Origin: Carnobacterium gallinarum DSM 4847
GTDB lineage: Bacteria; Bacillota; Bacilli; Lactobacillales; Carnobacteriaceae
NCBI RefSeq assembly: GCF_000744375.1
Contig: NZ_JQLU01000005.1
Span: 1,054,001-1,118,000, forward strand
Length of the DNA: 64,000 nt
Direction: 5' to 3'
Shown here: positions 1 through 6,616 of the stretch, piece after piece
Position numbering within the stretch: the stretch's first letter is position 1
Layout of the letters: each line of letters begins with the position of its first letter
Translations under genes and position numbers: made by a program
The notes under the pieces: generated by a model
Told to the model about the DNA's origin: nothing
Databases searched by the model: none
The model's input: only the letters and a program-made list of their open reading frames with translations

Positions 1-588
1 TTCCTTCGTAGCTCCAGTAAATGCCCCAGCAGCATAACCGAATAGATGACTCATTAACAGTTCTGAATTATGGGCATAATCTGCACAATTAAAAACCACT
101 AATTCCTGAGGACCCTTAATCAACCCTCTATCCCTCGCAAACTCAAACATAATATGAGCAAAATGAGTCTTTCCTGAACCTGTTGCGCCAGTTATCAAGC
201 AATTCAAACCCTTAGGTGGATAGAGAATCGCTGCTTTTGCTTGTTCAATTGGAACTTTCATACTTCCATTTACCCCAATTACTTTTTGAAAAATATCTGT
301 TGGTTCATTGGCTTTTTGAGTATTTCGTGGACTGAGCTTTATTAATTTAGGTGTTGATTTCGTGACAAGCCCACTCTCAATATAACGAACCGGTCGACCT
401 TCGATTTTAGCCAATAAACCATCTTTCACAAGTTCATTTAAATCCTTACTGGCATTGGAACGTTGAATACCAAAAGATTCCGCTACCTCATTTGTTGTCA
501 CACCAGCAGAACCAGATGCTACTTCGTCCATATTTAACTCTTTTGATTTCTGGCTAACATATAGATAGATTTTCTCAATCCGCTTCAC
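1..588 (-). CDS. Sigma-54-dependent activator, LevR/ManR-like (N-terminal part)
   Basis: Only the first 196 codons lie in the window; the gene runs off the left edge. It opens with a helix-turn-helix region (about residues 25-60, with a QRSNASKDLNEL recognition helix), followed by an AAA+ domain with Walker A GATGSGKT and the GAFTGA loop, the signature by which activators contact sigma-54. In lactic acid bacteria such proteins usually carry PRD and EIIA-like domains further on and switch on mannose-type PTS operons; those domains would lie outside the window. Start is GTG at 588, behind a GGTGGAG ribosome site. No sigma-54 target promoter was recognised here. Call is firm for the family, open for the regulon. 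Confidence 0.85.
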   Translation of the reverse strand, partial: MKRIEKIYLYVSQKSKELNMDEVASGSAGVTTNEVAESFGIQRSNASKDLNELVKDGLLAKIEGRPVRYIESGLVTKSTPKLIKLSPRNTQKANEPTDIFQKVIGVNGSMKVPIEQAKAAILYPPKGLNCLITGATGSGKTHFAHIMFEFARDRGLIKGPQELVVFNCADYAHNSELLMSHLFGYAAGAFTGATKE

Positions 589-760
589 CTTTTCTCCACC
601 CTCTTTTTAGATACCTTCTTGCCTATCCCTGACTTTATTCAATCTCACTCCTATCCTATCATAACTTTATAAATAGTTAAAATAATTTGTTGTAATACCA
701 TTTATTGGCTAAATATTATTATATAAATAACAAATTCATCTTAAATGAATTAACTAAAAC

Positions 761-905
761 TATATTCTACTCATCATAAAAATCCAGTCAAAGTCCATTT
801 AACAATAGTACTTTGACTGGATTTTTAATTAAACAAATTTTATTTTTTCACTCTTAGCTTCATTGAATCAATAGTCTATCCGTACAAGACGAGATAAACT
901 ACAGC
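761..905. repeat. Left copy of direct repeat flanking the T7SS lipase locus
   Basis: About 145 bases match 5862-6022 nearly base for base, including a terminator hairpin and the run from TTTTTTCACTCTTAGC to TCCGTACAAGAC. The left copy lacks about 19 bases present in the right copy, a deletion between two CAAGAC motifs, and keeps only a few codons of the 3' end of the small membrane-protein gene found intact at 5997-6167. Confidence 0.85.
781..826. terminator. Bidirectional terminator in left repeat
   Basis: AATCCAGTCAAAGT pairs with ACTTTGACTGGATT (14 bp) and is flanked by A- and T-runs, so it can end transcription on either strand; it lies downstream of the lipase operon. Confidence 0.8.
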
Positions 906-1006
906 TAACCTATCATTTTTATATGCGAAACCTAAACTCAAGTCACTTAAACCAACTATTCAAAACGACCTCATTCAGCAAATAACATGACGATTCCAAA
1001 TGAAAA

Positions 1007-1046
1007 AGAAATACAATTTTGACTCTATCTAAATTGTATCTCTTTT
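1007..1046. terminator. Terminator after the lipase operon
   Basis: AGAAATACAATTT pairs with AAATTGTATCTCT. Read on the minus strand it is followed by TTTTTC, and it sits just past the stop of the last small gene of the operon. Confidence 0.7.
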
Positions 1047-1085
1047 TGGCTCTACTTTATTGACATCTGTCCAATATACACCTTT

Positions 1086-1388
1086 TTACAAGTTTCTATT
1101 CTTTTCAATAGATATTCTATTAACTTTATTACTTTTTTCTTGTTGAAGACGTTGACTTTGCAGCGTAGCTTCATGATATTGGATCATATCAGTCACCATA
1201 TCAACGTATGCAAATGTATCTCTTATTAATCCAGTCATTTGATGGTTAATCTCGTCTATTTGCTTCATTGCTCGCATGACTTCAAGTGGTTTGTCAGGAT
1301 TCTCTTTCAGAATTTGTTGAGTTAATTGCGGTCTTATTCCTTTCCAATTTTTTTCAAGAATATCTGGAGGAACTCTTTTCTTTGTCAT
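1086..1388 (-). CDS. Small helical protein, last gene of the T7SS lipase operon
   Basis: A 100-residue soluble protein with no signal peptide or membrane segment, predicted mostly helical and rich in Gln, Glu and Lys. I do not recognise a named family. It is the last gene of the minus-strand operon with the lipase effector and two partner proteins, 54 bases after the preceding stop, with its own AAAGGATG ribosome site before ATG 1388. Size and position suggest a further chaperone or partner for the effector, but this is inference from context only. Confidence 0.6.
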   Translation of the reverse strand: MTKKRVPPDILEKNWKGIRPQLTQQILKENPDKPLEVMRAMKQIDEINHQMTGLIRDTFAYVDMVTDMIQYHEATLQSQRLQQEKSNKVNRISIEKNRNL

Positions 1389-1442
1389 AATGCTTCATCC
1401 TTTCACTATTTCCCCTTGAACTAGTAACAGATTCAAGTGTTC

Positions 1443-1721
1443 TTATAGCTGGTCAAACTGTTTTGAGGATTCTTTAAATGCTTTTTTTACTTTTTTAACC
1501 CATTCGCCTTTTGCAGAAGTGCTGAAGCTTGATAAATAGCTTGTGCTGTTACTTTTCAATTCTTCACATTTTGTTTCTTTTATTTGTTCTAGCATTCGTT
1601 TTCTATTTTCAGAAGTCGCATAACTCTGACTTGCAATAAATGTACGGATCAAACTTTTTTCAAGATTTTTACGAATATCTAATAAAGATTCTTTCATAAT
1701 GTCGATCATATCGCCAATCAT
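1443..1721 (-). CDS. T7SS effector partner, DUF3130/TIGR04197-like (Lap1/TlaA1 type)
   Basis: A 92-residue helical protein, size and make-up like the WXG100-related partner proteins (DUF3130/TIGR04197) encoded beside LXG toxins. In the streptococcal TelC and staphylococcal TslA systems two such small proteins bind the helical LXG region and are needed for export. Its ATG overlaps the stop of the upstream gene (ATGA at 1718-1721), so the two are probably translationally coupled. No secretion signal is visible, as expected for the family. The assignment relies on size, helicity, the run SYATSENRKRMLEQI and operon position; sequence signal alone is weak. Confidence 0.65.
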   Translation of the reverse strand: MIGDMIDIMKESLLDIRKNLEKSLIRTFIASQSYATSENRKRMLEQIKETKCEELKSNSTSYLSSFSTSAKGEWVKKVKKAFKESSKQFDQL

Positions 1722-2086
1722 TTAATCGTTTCCTTTCTTTTTAGCAACGTTAAGTCTTCCTCATAAAAATTCCGTCTTTTTTGATACTGGGCCGAAAGAT
1801 CCTCTTGTTCATCTTCCAACTTTTGACGAGTGTTTTTCACAACCATAAATCCATCTTCTTGTGCATGTTCAAGCATCTGATAGGCTTGGCGTATGTCCAG
1901 TGAATCCCGGTATTCTTGCTTTTGAAACAGATAGCTTACATAATCTCCAAGCTCCTCTATCCCTCTTTGAAAGTGAGTTTTTTCTTGTAATGCTTCATCT
2001 ATTGTTCCGTCTATCAGCTTTATTCCTTTTTTGTAGTCTGTTTCCAGTTCGTCTAATTTTTTAATCACTTTTATTTTTTCGTCCAT
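1718..2086 (-). CDS. T7SS effector partner, DUF3958-like (Lap2/TlaA2 type)
   Basis: A 122-residue protein made almost entirely of charged coiled-coil helices (residues about 1-60 and 75-118). It fits the DUF3958 partner proteins that, together with a DUF3130 protein, form a complex with the LXG domain of T7SSb effectors. The start overlaps the stop of the lipase gene (TAATG), and its own stop overlaps the next start (ATGA), so effector and partners form a tight unit. A gene of the same type and length lies at 25017-25379 in the second T7SS operon, which supports the call. Confidence 0.7.
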   Translation of the reverse strand: MDEKIKVIKKLDELETDYKKGIKLIDGTIDEALQEKTHFQRGIEELGDYVSYLFQKQEYRDSLDIRQAYQMLEHAQEDGFMVVKNTRQKLEDEQEDLSAQYQKRRNFYEEDLTLLKRKETIK

Positions 2087-3336
2087 TACGCACTTCCTAA
2101 CTGGCTTGCTAACTCTTGGTCCATTTTTAATTGTGTAGCTATTGATTCGGTAATTTGTACAAGCAGCGTGTCATACTTTTCTTCAATTAAAGTCAATTTT
2201 TGTAGCGAATCATCATATTCTGTTATTGGTTTTCCAACAATAGTAGATACAGTCGCTCCACCGTTAGCTAAGGCCTCAATCATTTCTATCTCTGACAAAT
2301 GCGCCCCTACCTCTCTGGCACTTTCCAAAGATTCTTTCCATAAGGTTCCAGCATTTTCGATACCTTTTACATAGATTTTTTTCAGCTCAGAAATGTCATG
2401 TTTGACGGTTTGTTTCATTCCTTCAATAATAGACAAGGCTTCAGCAGAATCTAAAAAAACTTCTTGGGAAGCAGATAATTTTCCACCACCAGTAGCCATA
2501 AACTTTTTTTTAAGCGCAAAAAGAGCCTCAAGCTCATGATTCACTTTAGCTTTTGCCAATTCAATTGCGCCTTTTTTATCGGTTAATACATTTCCATGCT
2601 TATCGTACTGATAGCCACCCCACATATGCTGATCAACAGCCCCTACTTTTTTTGACGATACATAAATAGAATGACCAACTGTTGGTTTTCCTGCACCATA
2701 ACCAATAGGAACTAAGTCTTTTGGATCAACATAATTGTACAATTTATTTAATACTGTTAATCTATCAGCGGTGTTTTGCTGCTGTAGCGTTAAGGTCGAG
2801 TACAGATTAGGACCTTGATAAAAGTACCCTCCACCTACTCTAGAAAGAGAACTTTCAGGCAAATCTGCAAGTGAATATTGTGCATTCATTGATCCTAACG
2901 AGTGTCCATAAACATAAACTTGGGCATTTGGATATAATGCTAATGCATTTTTTAACGTTTCGGCAGATGACACTAATTGAGGCGTTGGCTTACCTTGAAC
3001 AGTCCCCATAACTTGGCTAGTTAAACTAATATCATTTACCATCCAATCTTTATAGACATCTGAAAATTCTGTAGTGATTTTATCTGGAGACGTAGAACCT
3101 CGATAAAGAATTATTATTTCTTTTACTTGAGAACGTTCTTCCAATGAGAATGTCGTGGGAACATATGTATCTGTGATGACAAAAGATTGTTCACCTGTAG
3201 GTTTATCATTTATTTGAGAAACGTAGCCAACTATTTTTTTTCCATTATTTATTGTAACTTTTCCACCTAACTTTAAGTTTTCATATTCTTTTTTTGCTAT
3301 TTTCATTTTTTCTTTATCGGTATAGATATTACTCAT
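2086..3336 (-). CDS. T7SSb lipase effector with reversed domain order (TslA-like)
   Basis: A 416-residue protein. The N-terminal part is an alpha/beta-hydrolase lipase: the nucleophile elbow GHSLGS lies at residues 144-149 (Ser146), with an oxyanion-side ILYRGSTSPD before it and later Asp (YVDPKDLVP) and His candidates for the triad. From about residue 255 the protein is long helices without catalytic signature, ending LASQLGSA, like the C-terminal LXG-like targeting region of staphylococcal TslA, where toxin comes first and targeting last. There is no Sec signal peptide. Upstream lie DUF1310 immunity-like genes, downstream two partner genes, the TslA arrangement. Start: ATG 3336 (MSNIYT) has GGTGAG at proper distance; a start four codons upstream is possible but poorly placed. 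Phospholipid attack on rival cells is inferred from the family. Confidence 0.85.
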   Translation of the reverse strand: MSNIYTDKEKMKIAKKEYENLKLGGKVTINNGKKIVGYVSQINDKPTGEQSFVITDTYVPTTFSLEERSQVKEIIILYRGSTSPDKITTEFSDVYKDWMVNDISLTSQVMGTVQGKPTPQLVSSAETLKNALALYPNAQVYVYGHSLGSMNAQYSLADLPESSLSRVGGGYFYQGPNLYSTLTLQQQNTADRLTVLNKLYNYVDPKDLVPIGYGAGKPTVGHSIYVSSKKVGAVDQHMWGGYQYDKHGNVLTDKKGAIELAKAKVNHELEALFALKKKFMATGGGKLSASQEVFLDSAEALSIIEGMKQTVKHDISELKKIYVKGIENAGTLWKESLESAREVGAHLSEIEMIEALANGGATVSTIVGKPITEYDDSLQKLTLIEEKYDTLLVQITESIATQLKMDQELASQLGSA

Positions 3337-3718
3337 AGGACTCACCATCTATTTTTTTTGTAAGAACTCCAGATAAATTGATTCCGTCGCCTTCTATTTG
3401 TTCGTTTCTTTTTTCAAGATTATATTCTGCCGTTAAATTGTTGTCTTTATTGATAATTAGCGTGATATTTATCCCACCCATAGGATTGTGCTCAATGCTA
3501 TCATAATCAATTTCGTAAGATTGAATCACACCTTCTGGGGTCAATGCCTTCTGATCTAAATTTTTCAAACCATTTTCAAAAACTTGCTTTGCTCCATCGC
3601 TTTTAACAACCGCTATCATTTCTTCCTGTATTTTTTTTGAATCCATAACTATCTTTCCTCCAATTCCTAGACAAATAATAACTATAATTCCAATAAGTAA
3701 AATCAGTTTGTTTTTCAA
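3329..3718 (-). CDS. DUF1310 membrane-anchored immunity-like protein, copy 1
   Basis: A 129-residue protein with one N-terminal membrane segment (about residues 4-25) and a small extracellular domain with the DUF1310 pattern (VVKSDGAKQVFENGLKNLD, then SIEHNPMGG). The first 84 residues are almost identical to the two other copies at 4096-4476 and 4854-5240, while the last 45 differ fully. It directly precedes and overlaps the intact lipase gene, so this copy is the best candidate for the cognate immunity protein. In the TslA system the immunity protein TilA acts outside the membrane on the lipase, which fits the topology. No lipobox is present. Start is TTG 3718 behind GGAGGATGTAA; the 19-bp palindromic element lies 18 bases upstream. 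Confidence 0.8.
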   Translation of the reverse strand: MKNKLILLIGIIVIICLGIGGKIVMDSKKIQEEMIAVVKSDGAKQVFENGLKNLDQKALTPEGVIQSYEIDYDSIEHNPMGGINITLIINKDNNLTAEYNLEKRNEQIEGDGINLSGVLTKKIDGESYE

Positions 3719-3735
3719 TTACATCCTCCTTTTGC

Positions 3736-3754
3736 CTAGTTTAATTAAACCACA
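3736..3754 (-). promoter_or_regulatory. 19-bp palindromic element, T7SS copy 1
   Basis: CTAGTTTAATTAAACCACA (plus-strand reading) contains the perfect palindrome GTTTAATTAAAC. It sits just upstream of the ribosome site of DUF1310 copy 1 and is identical to the element before the LXG operon at 25666. Operator or promoter core; function inferred. Confidence 0.6.
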
Positions 3755-3855
3755 CAAGTTATTCAAAAAGCAATCTAATCTACTAGTTTCTTAATAAAAA
3801 AATATCCAATTAACTTGTATGAAATTATTTTTTTATTATTTTAATTTCTCCCCGC

Positions 3856-3889
3856 TATACCCACACAGTAAAACAACAATCAAACTAAC
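3856..3889 (+). repeat. 5' fragment of the multicopy small-RNA element (partial copy)
   Basis: A TATAC-like -10 followed by AAAACAACAATCAAACTAAC matches the 5' segment of the four full elements (AAAACAACAACCAAACTAAC) at 19 of 20 bases. It is joined directly to the broken lipase reading frame at 3890. Confidence 0.7.
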
Positions 3890-4093
3890 GAGTGTCCATA
3901 AACGTAAACTTGGGCATTTTTTAACGTTTCAGTAGATGACAAAAGATTGTTCACCTGTAGATTTATCATTTATTTGAGAAACGTAGCCAACAGAAGTCAT
4001 ATTATCAATTGCTACTTTATCTTTAATTTTCAAAGGGTCATATTCTTTTTTTGCAATCTGAACTTTTTGATCATCTGTATATAAATTACTCAT
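3890..4093 (-). pseudogene. Deleted lipase gene 5' end, copy A
   Basis: Starting at ATG 4093, two bases after the DUF1310 stop, the frame reads MSNLYTDDQKVQIAKKEYD, then the same GYVSQINDK-TGEQSFVI stretch as the intact lipase, and stops at once. The following bases still match ETLKNA and AQVYVYGHSL of the intact gene, so large internal parts were lost. Both internal deletion joints coincide with short repeats (GTCATC and AAATGC) that occur at the two ends in the intact gene. The leading 30 codons differ from those of the intact lipase and of copy B. Confidence 0.85.
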
Positions 4094-4095
4094 TT

Positions 4096-4476
4096 TTAAC
4101 CTCCTAACTTTTTGTCTAGTTCATAAGAATAACCAGAGATAATTGCTTTATTATACTCGTCATTATCTTTATCCAAATTGAAATAAATATATAGATTTTT
4201 ATTGTTATTAACTATAATAATACCATTTATCCCACCCATAGGATTGTGCTCAATGCTATCATAATCAATTTCATAGGATTGAATCACACCTTCTGGAGTC
4301 AACGCCTTCTGATCTAAATTTTTCAAACCATTTTCAAAAACTTGCTTTGCTCCATCGCTTTTAACAACCGCTATCATTTCTTCCTGTATTTTTTTTGAAT
4401 CCATAACTATCTTTCCTCCAATCCCTAGACAAACAATAACTATAATTCCAATAAGTAAAATCAGTTTGTTTTTCAA
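4096..4476 (-). CDS. DUF1310 membrane-anchored immunity-like protein, copy 2
   Basis: A 126-residue paralogue of the protein at 3329-3718: the same membrane anchor and near-identical first 84 residues, then a different ending (IIIVNNNKNLYIYFNLDKD onward). Intact, with TTG start at 4476, GGAGGATG ribosome site and the 19-bp palindromic element upstream. The lipase that should follow is broken (copy A), so this is an orphan immunity gene that could protect against a lipase variant made by other strains. The variable end probably decides which lipase it recognises; this is inference. Confidence 0.78.
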   Translation of the reverse strand: MKNKLILLIGIIVIVCLGIGGKIVMDSKKIQEEMIAVVKSDGAKQVFENGLKNLDQKALTPEGVIQSYEIDYDSIEHNPMGGINGIIIVNNNKNLYIYFNLDKDNDEYNKAIISGYSYELDKKLGG

Positions 4477-4493
4477 TTACATCCTCCTTTTGC

Positions 4494-4512
4494 CTAGTTT
4501 AATTAAACCACG
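4494..4512 (-). promoter_or_regulatory. 19-bp palindromic element, T7SS copy 2
   Basis: Same element as at 3736-3754 with one change in the last base; the GTTTAATTAAAC core is intact. Confidence 0.55.
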
Positions 4513-4613
4513 CAAGTTATGCAAAAAGCAATCTAATCTACTAATTTCTTAATAAAAAAATATCCAATTAACTTGTATACAATTATTTTTTTATTATTTC
4601 CATTTCTTCCCAC

Positions 4614-4647
4614 TATACCCACACAGTAAAACAACAATCAAACTAAC
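4614..4647 (+). repeat. 5' fragment of the multicopy small-RNA element (second partial copy)
   Basis: Identical in layout to 3856-3889 (TATACCCACACAG then AAAACAACAATCAAACTAAC), again joined directly to the lipase remnant. Confidence 0.7.
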
Positions 4648-4854
4648 GAGTGTCCATAAACATAAACTTGGGCATTTTTTAACGTTTCAGTAGATGACAA
4701 AAGATTGTTCACCTGTAGATTTATCATTTATTTGAGAAACGTAGCCAACTATATCTTTTTCTTTTCCAATTTTAACTGGATCTGATTCTTTATAGGGCTT
4801 ATACTCTTGCTTAGCAATATCTTCTCGTTGTTCATCCGTATAGCTCTTACCCAT
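4648..4854 (-). pseudogene. Deleted lipase gene 5' end, copy B
   Basis: ATG 4854 overlaps the stop of DUF1310 copy 3 (TAATG). The frame reads MGKSYTDEQREDIAKQEYK and then runs into the same GYVSQINDKSTGEQSFVI stretch and premature stop as copy A. The internal deletion joints are identical to those in copy A, so the deletion happened once and the unit was then duplicated, or was copied by recombination. The first 36 codons are again different from the other two versions. Confidence 0.85.
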
Positions 4855-5240
4855 TAATTTTTATCCTCCAGTAGTTTTTCTAACTCTGAAGAATTTCCAC
4901 CACCATCATCAACCAATATATTTTCATTATTTTTATTTAGTGTAAAAAATACATATAAATCATTTTTTTTATTAGCTAGTAGAGTAACATTTATCCCACC
5001 CATAGGATTGTGCTCAATGCTATCATAATCAATTTCGTAAGATTGAATCACACCTTCTGGGGTCAACGCCTTCTGATCTAAATTTTTCAAACCATTTTCA
5101 AAAACTTGCTTTGCTCCATCGCTTTTAACAACCGCTATCATTTCTTCCTGTATTTTTTTTGAATCCATAACTATCTTTCCTCCAATTCCTACACAAACAA
5201 TAACTATAATTCCAATAAGTAAAATCAGTTTATTTTTCAA
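4854..5240 (-). CDS. DUF1310 membrane-anchored immunity-like protein, copy 3
   Basis: A 128-residue member of the same family: membrane anchor, conserved first 84 residues, then its own ending (VTLLANKKNDLYVFFTLNKN onward, acidic at the end). TTG start at 5240 with a GGAGGATG site and the 19-bp element upstream. It heads the tandem array. The array repeats with a period of about 760 bases (starts at 3718, 4476, 5240). Like copy 2 it is followed by a broken lipase and is probably an orphan immunity gene. Confidence 0.78.
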   Translation of the reverse strand: MKNKLILLIGIIVIVCVGIGGKIVMDSKKIQEEMIAVVKSDGAKQVFENGLKNLDQKALTPEGVIQSYEIDYDSIEHNPMGGINVTLLANKKNDLYVFFTLNKNNENILVDDGGGNSSELEKLLEDKN

Positions 5241-5257
5241 TTACATCCTCCTTTTGC

Positions 5258-5276
5258 CTAGTTTAATTAAACCACA
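5258..5276 (-). promoter_or_regulatory. 19-bp palindromic element, T7SS copy 3
   Basis: CTAGTTTAATTAAACCACA again, 18 bases upstream of the TTG start of DUF1310 copy 3. Confidence 0.6.
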
Positions 5277-5331
5277 CAAGTTATTCAAAAAACAATCTAA
5301 TCTACTAGTTTCTTAATAAAAACGTAGCTAA

Positions 5332-5855
5332 CCTGAATAATTCATACAGATAGTGGATTCGCAACACCTGAATTATATGAACTTTGTGGTATACACTCCG
5401 CTTAAAATCCAATAGTAAGCTGAGCAATTCATTACCATTAAGGATAATCACAAGTGAGCTAAGAAAAAAGTTCATTACTATAACACCACTTATCAAGCAA
5501 AGGCGTGGAAAAGAATCAGAAGGATTTGCATAAAATCAACCAGAGAAGCAGGTGCATTGCTTTTTAGACATGAATTCATCATTACCAATTCCTTAAAGGA
5601 TGTCTTTCCAGAACTTGTTTTATCGGATTCTACAAAATATTCAGGTACTGCAGTGTTCATTGGGTAATTAAAAAAATCGGTAACCATTCCTAAGATGAGT
5701 GCGCCCAAAATGAGGTTTTCCTTGAATTTCATCCGTTAGCAAAAAGAAATTAGCTCATTTAGAAGAGTAGGATTGAGAAAAAGAACCATTGACTATAAAA
5801 CGAAATAGAAGATTGGCAAAATTCAGCCCTTTATAAAAAGTATGAATTATTCAGG
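5332..5855. repeat. Segment bounded by a 16-bp inverted repeat
   Basis: CCTGAATAATTCATAC at 5332-5347 is mirrored exactly by GTATGAATTATTCAGG at 5840-5855. The 500 bases between hold the decayed membrane-protein fragment. No transposase or target duplication was seen, so whether this is an old mobile unit is open. Confidence 0.45.
5493..5732 (-). pseudogene. Probable remnant of a small membrane-protein gene (DUF998-like?)
   Basis: A 79-codon frame opening with a hydrophobic segment (MKFKENLILGALILGMVTDF) whose layout recalls the start of the DUF998-like protein at 18712-19362 (MLGIVSDF). After about 70 codons the frame loses the expected further membrane segments; a second hydrophobic piece (ISGVIVMNFFLSSLVIIL) follows in another frame around 5440-5490. 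No good ribosome site precedes the ATG. I read it as a truncated, frameshifted remnant, with low certainty. Confidence 0.35.
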
Positions 5856-5861
5856 CTAAAC

Positions 5862-6022
5862 TATATTCCAATCATCATAAAAATCCAGTAAAGTCCATTT
5901 TAAAATGGTACTTAGACTGGATTTTTAATTGACAACATTTATTTTTTCACTCTTAGCTTCATTGAATCAATAGTCTATCCGTACAAGACAAAAAGCCTAC
6001 TTCAAGACGAGATAAACTACAC
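5862..6022. repeat. Right copy of direct repeat flanking the T7SS lipase locus
   Basis: Matches 761-905. This copy contains the intact 3' end and terminator of the small gene 5997-6167, so it is the likely original, and the left copy arose when the lipase locus was inserted or duplicated. Confidence 0.85.
5884..5926. terminator. Terminator after the 56-residue membrane protein
   Basis: AATCCAGTAAAGT pairs imperfectly with ACTTAGACTGGATT, with T-runs on both sides; second copy of the terminator at 781-826. Confidence 0.7.
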
Positions 6023-6167
6023 CCAACACAATCACAATAGCTATTAAAATAAGAGTATCCTTCCATGTAGTCCGACTAGTCGGATCTCCACCGGGCATTC
6101 CCTCCACTGTTCTACGGGCACTTTCAATACCTGTAGAAATCCGATCTTCCTTTCGCCTTTTAGTCAC
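5997..6167 (-). CDS. 56-residue single-span membrane protein
   Basis: A short gene with full expression signals: promoter at 6233-6261, GAGGAGGAG ribosome site, GTG start 6167 and a terminator downstream. The protein has a basic, polar first half (start read as Met: MTKRRKEDRISTGIES, then GMPGGDPTSRTTWKD) and one C-terminal membrane helix (residues about 37-55) ending LVLK. The family is not recognised. The polar half would face the cytosol and the helix end outward. It is the right-hand neighbour of the T7SS effector locus, whose flanking repeat includes its 3' end, so it may mark the ancestral site. Any T7SS role is speculation. Confidence 0.7.
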   Translation of the reverse strand: MTKRRKEDRISTGIESARRTVEGMPGGDPTSRTTWKDTLILIAIVIVLGVVYLVLK

Positions 6168-6232
6168 TGACTCTCCTCCTCTTTTTCTCCCCTATATAAA
6201 CCTCACACTAGTTGAATGCATTTTCTACTTAA

Positions 6233-6261
6233 ACTATAGCACGTTAAATCAGTTCATCCAA
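6233..6261 (-). promoter_or_regulatory. Promoter of the 56-residue membrane protein
   Basis: On the minus strand TTGGAT (6261-6256), a 17-base spacer and TATAGT (6238-6233): a near-consensus vegetative promoter about 65 bases upstream of the start. Confidence 0.65.
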
Positions 6262-6472
6262 CTGTTTTCCTAATCATTTTCTAATCTTTTGTAGTTCTTG
6301 TCTGAAATTTCTGACAACTATTCTTCAAAACATTCATTCTAGATGACACAATCCACTTGTTGACACATTTATAGATAAATAGTCTAACTTTTAACAAATT
6401 CATCATAATTTTCTCAAATTTTTTTACTACTTTCAACATACTTTCTTCACATTTTCTGGATATACTTTCATT

Positions 6473-6614
6473 ATACCAAAACAACAACCAAACTAACTTT
6501 TCATTTTTTCATTACAACTCCTCCAAAGTGTAATGAAGGCCATGATTCCAGAGTACTACTCAGAACCATGGCATCTCCTTTTTGCTACCTGACTCTCCAT
6601 CAGGTAGCTTTTTT
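6473..6614 (+). ncRNA. Candidate multicopy small RNA, copy A
   Basis: After a TATACT box (6461-6466) come an A/C-rich 5' segment, a hairpin CATTACA/TGTAATG with loop ACTCCTCCAAAG, a long hairpin GCCATG...CATGGC with inner GAGTA/TACTC, an unpaired CTCCTTTTTG and a terminator GCTACCTG/CAGGTAGC with T-run. Three more copies exist at 8150, 11603 and 25830. Base changes between copies keep the stems paired. Loops are CU-rich and complementary to GGAGGAG ribosome sites, like LhrC-type regulators. No reading frame is conserved. The TATACT box has no clear -35. Confidence 0.6.
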
Positions 6615-6616
6615 AT

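Larger units (their letters stand above)
589..1085. other. Intergenic stretch with two terminators and the left flanking repeat
   Basis: No coding sequence is supported in these 497 bases. They hold the promoter side of the sigma-54 activator gene (AT-rich 620-760), the left copy of a direct repeat (761-905) that is also found at 5862-6022, and two stem-loops with T-runs (781-826 and 1007-1046). The stretch ends the minus-strand T7SS lipase operon. Confidence 0.6.

Noticed and set aside
5305..5496. 63-codon frame on the minus strand
   Set aside because: It runs across the end of the inverted-repeat segment and has no ribosome site; only a short hydrophobic piece looks like former coding sequence.
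6281..6487. 68-codon frame on the minus strand overlapping small-RNA copy A
   Set aside because: It covers the A/C-rich 5' part of the repeated element, is not kept in the other copies and has no ribosome site.
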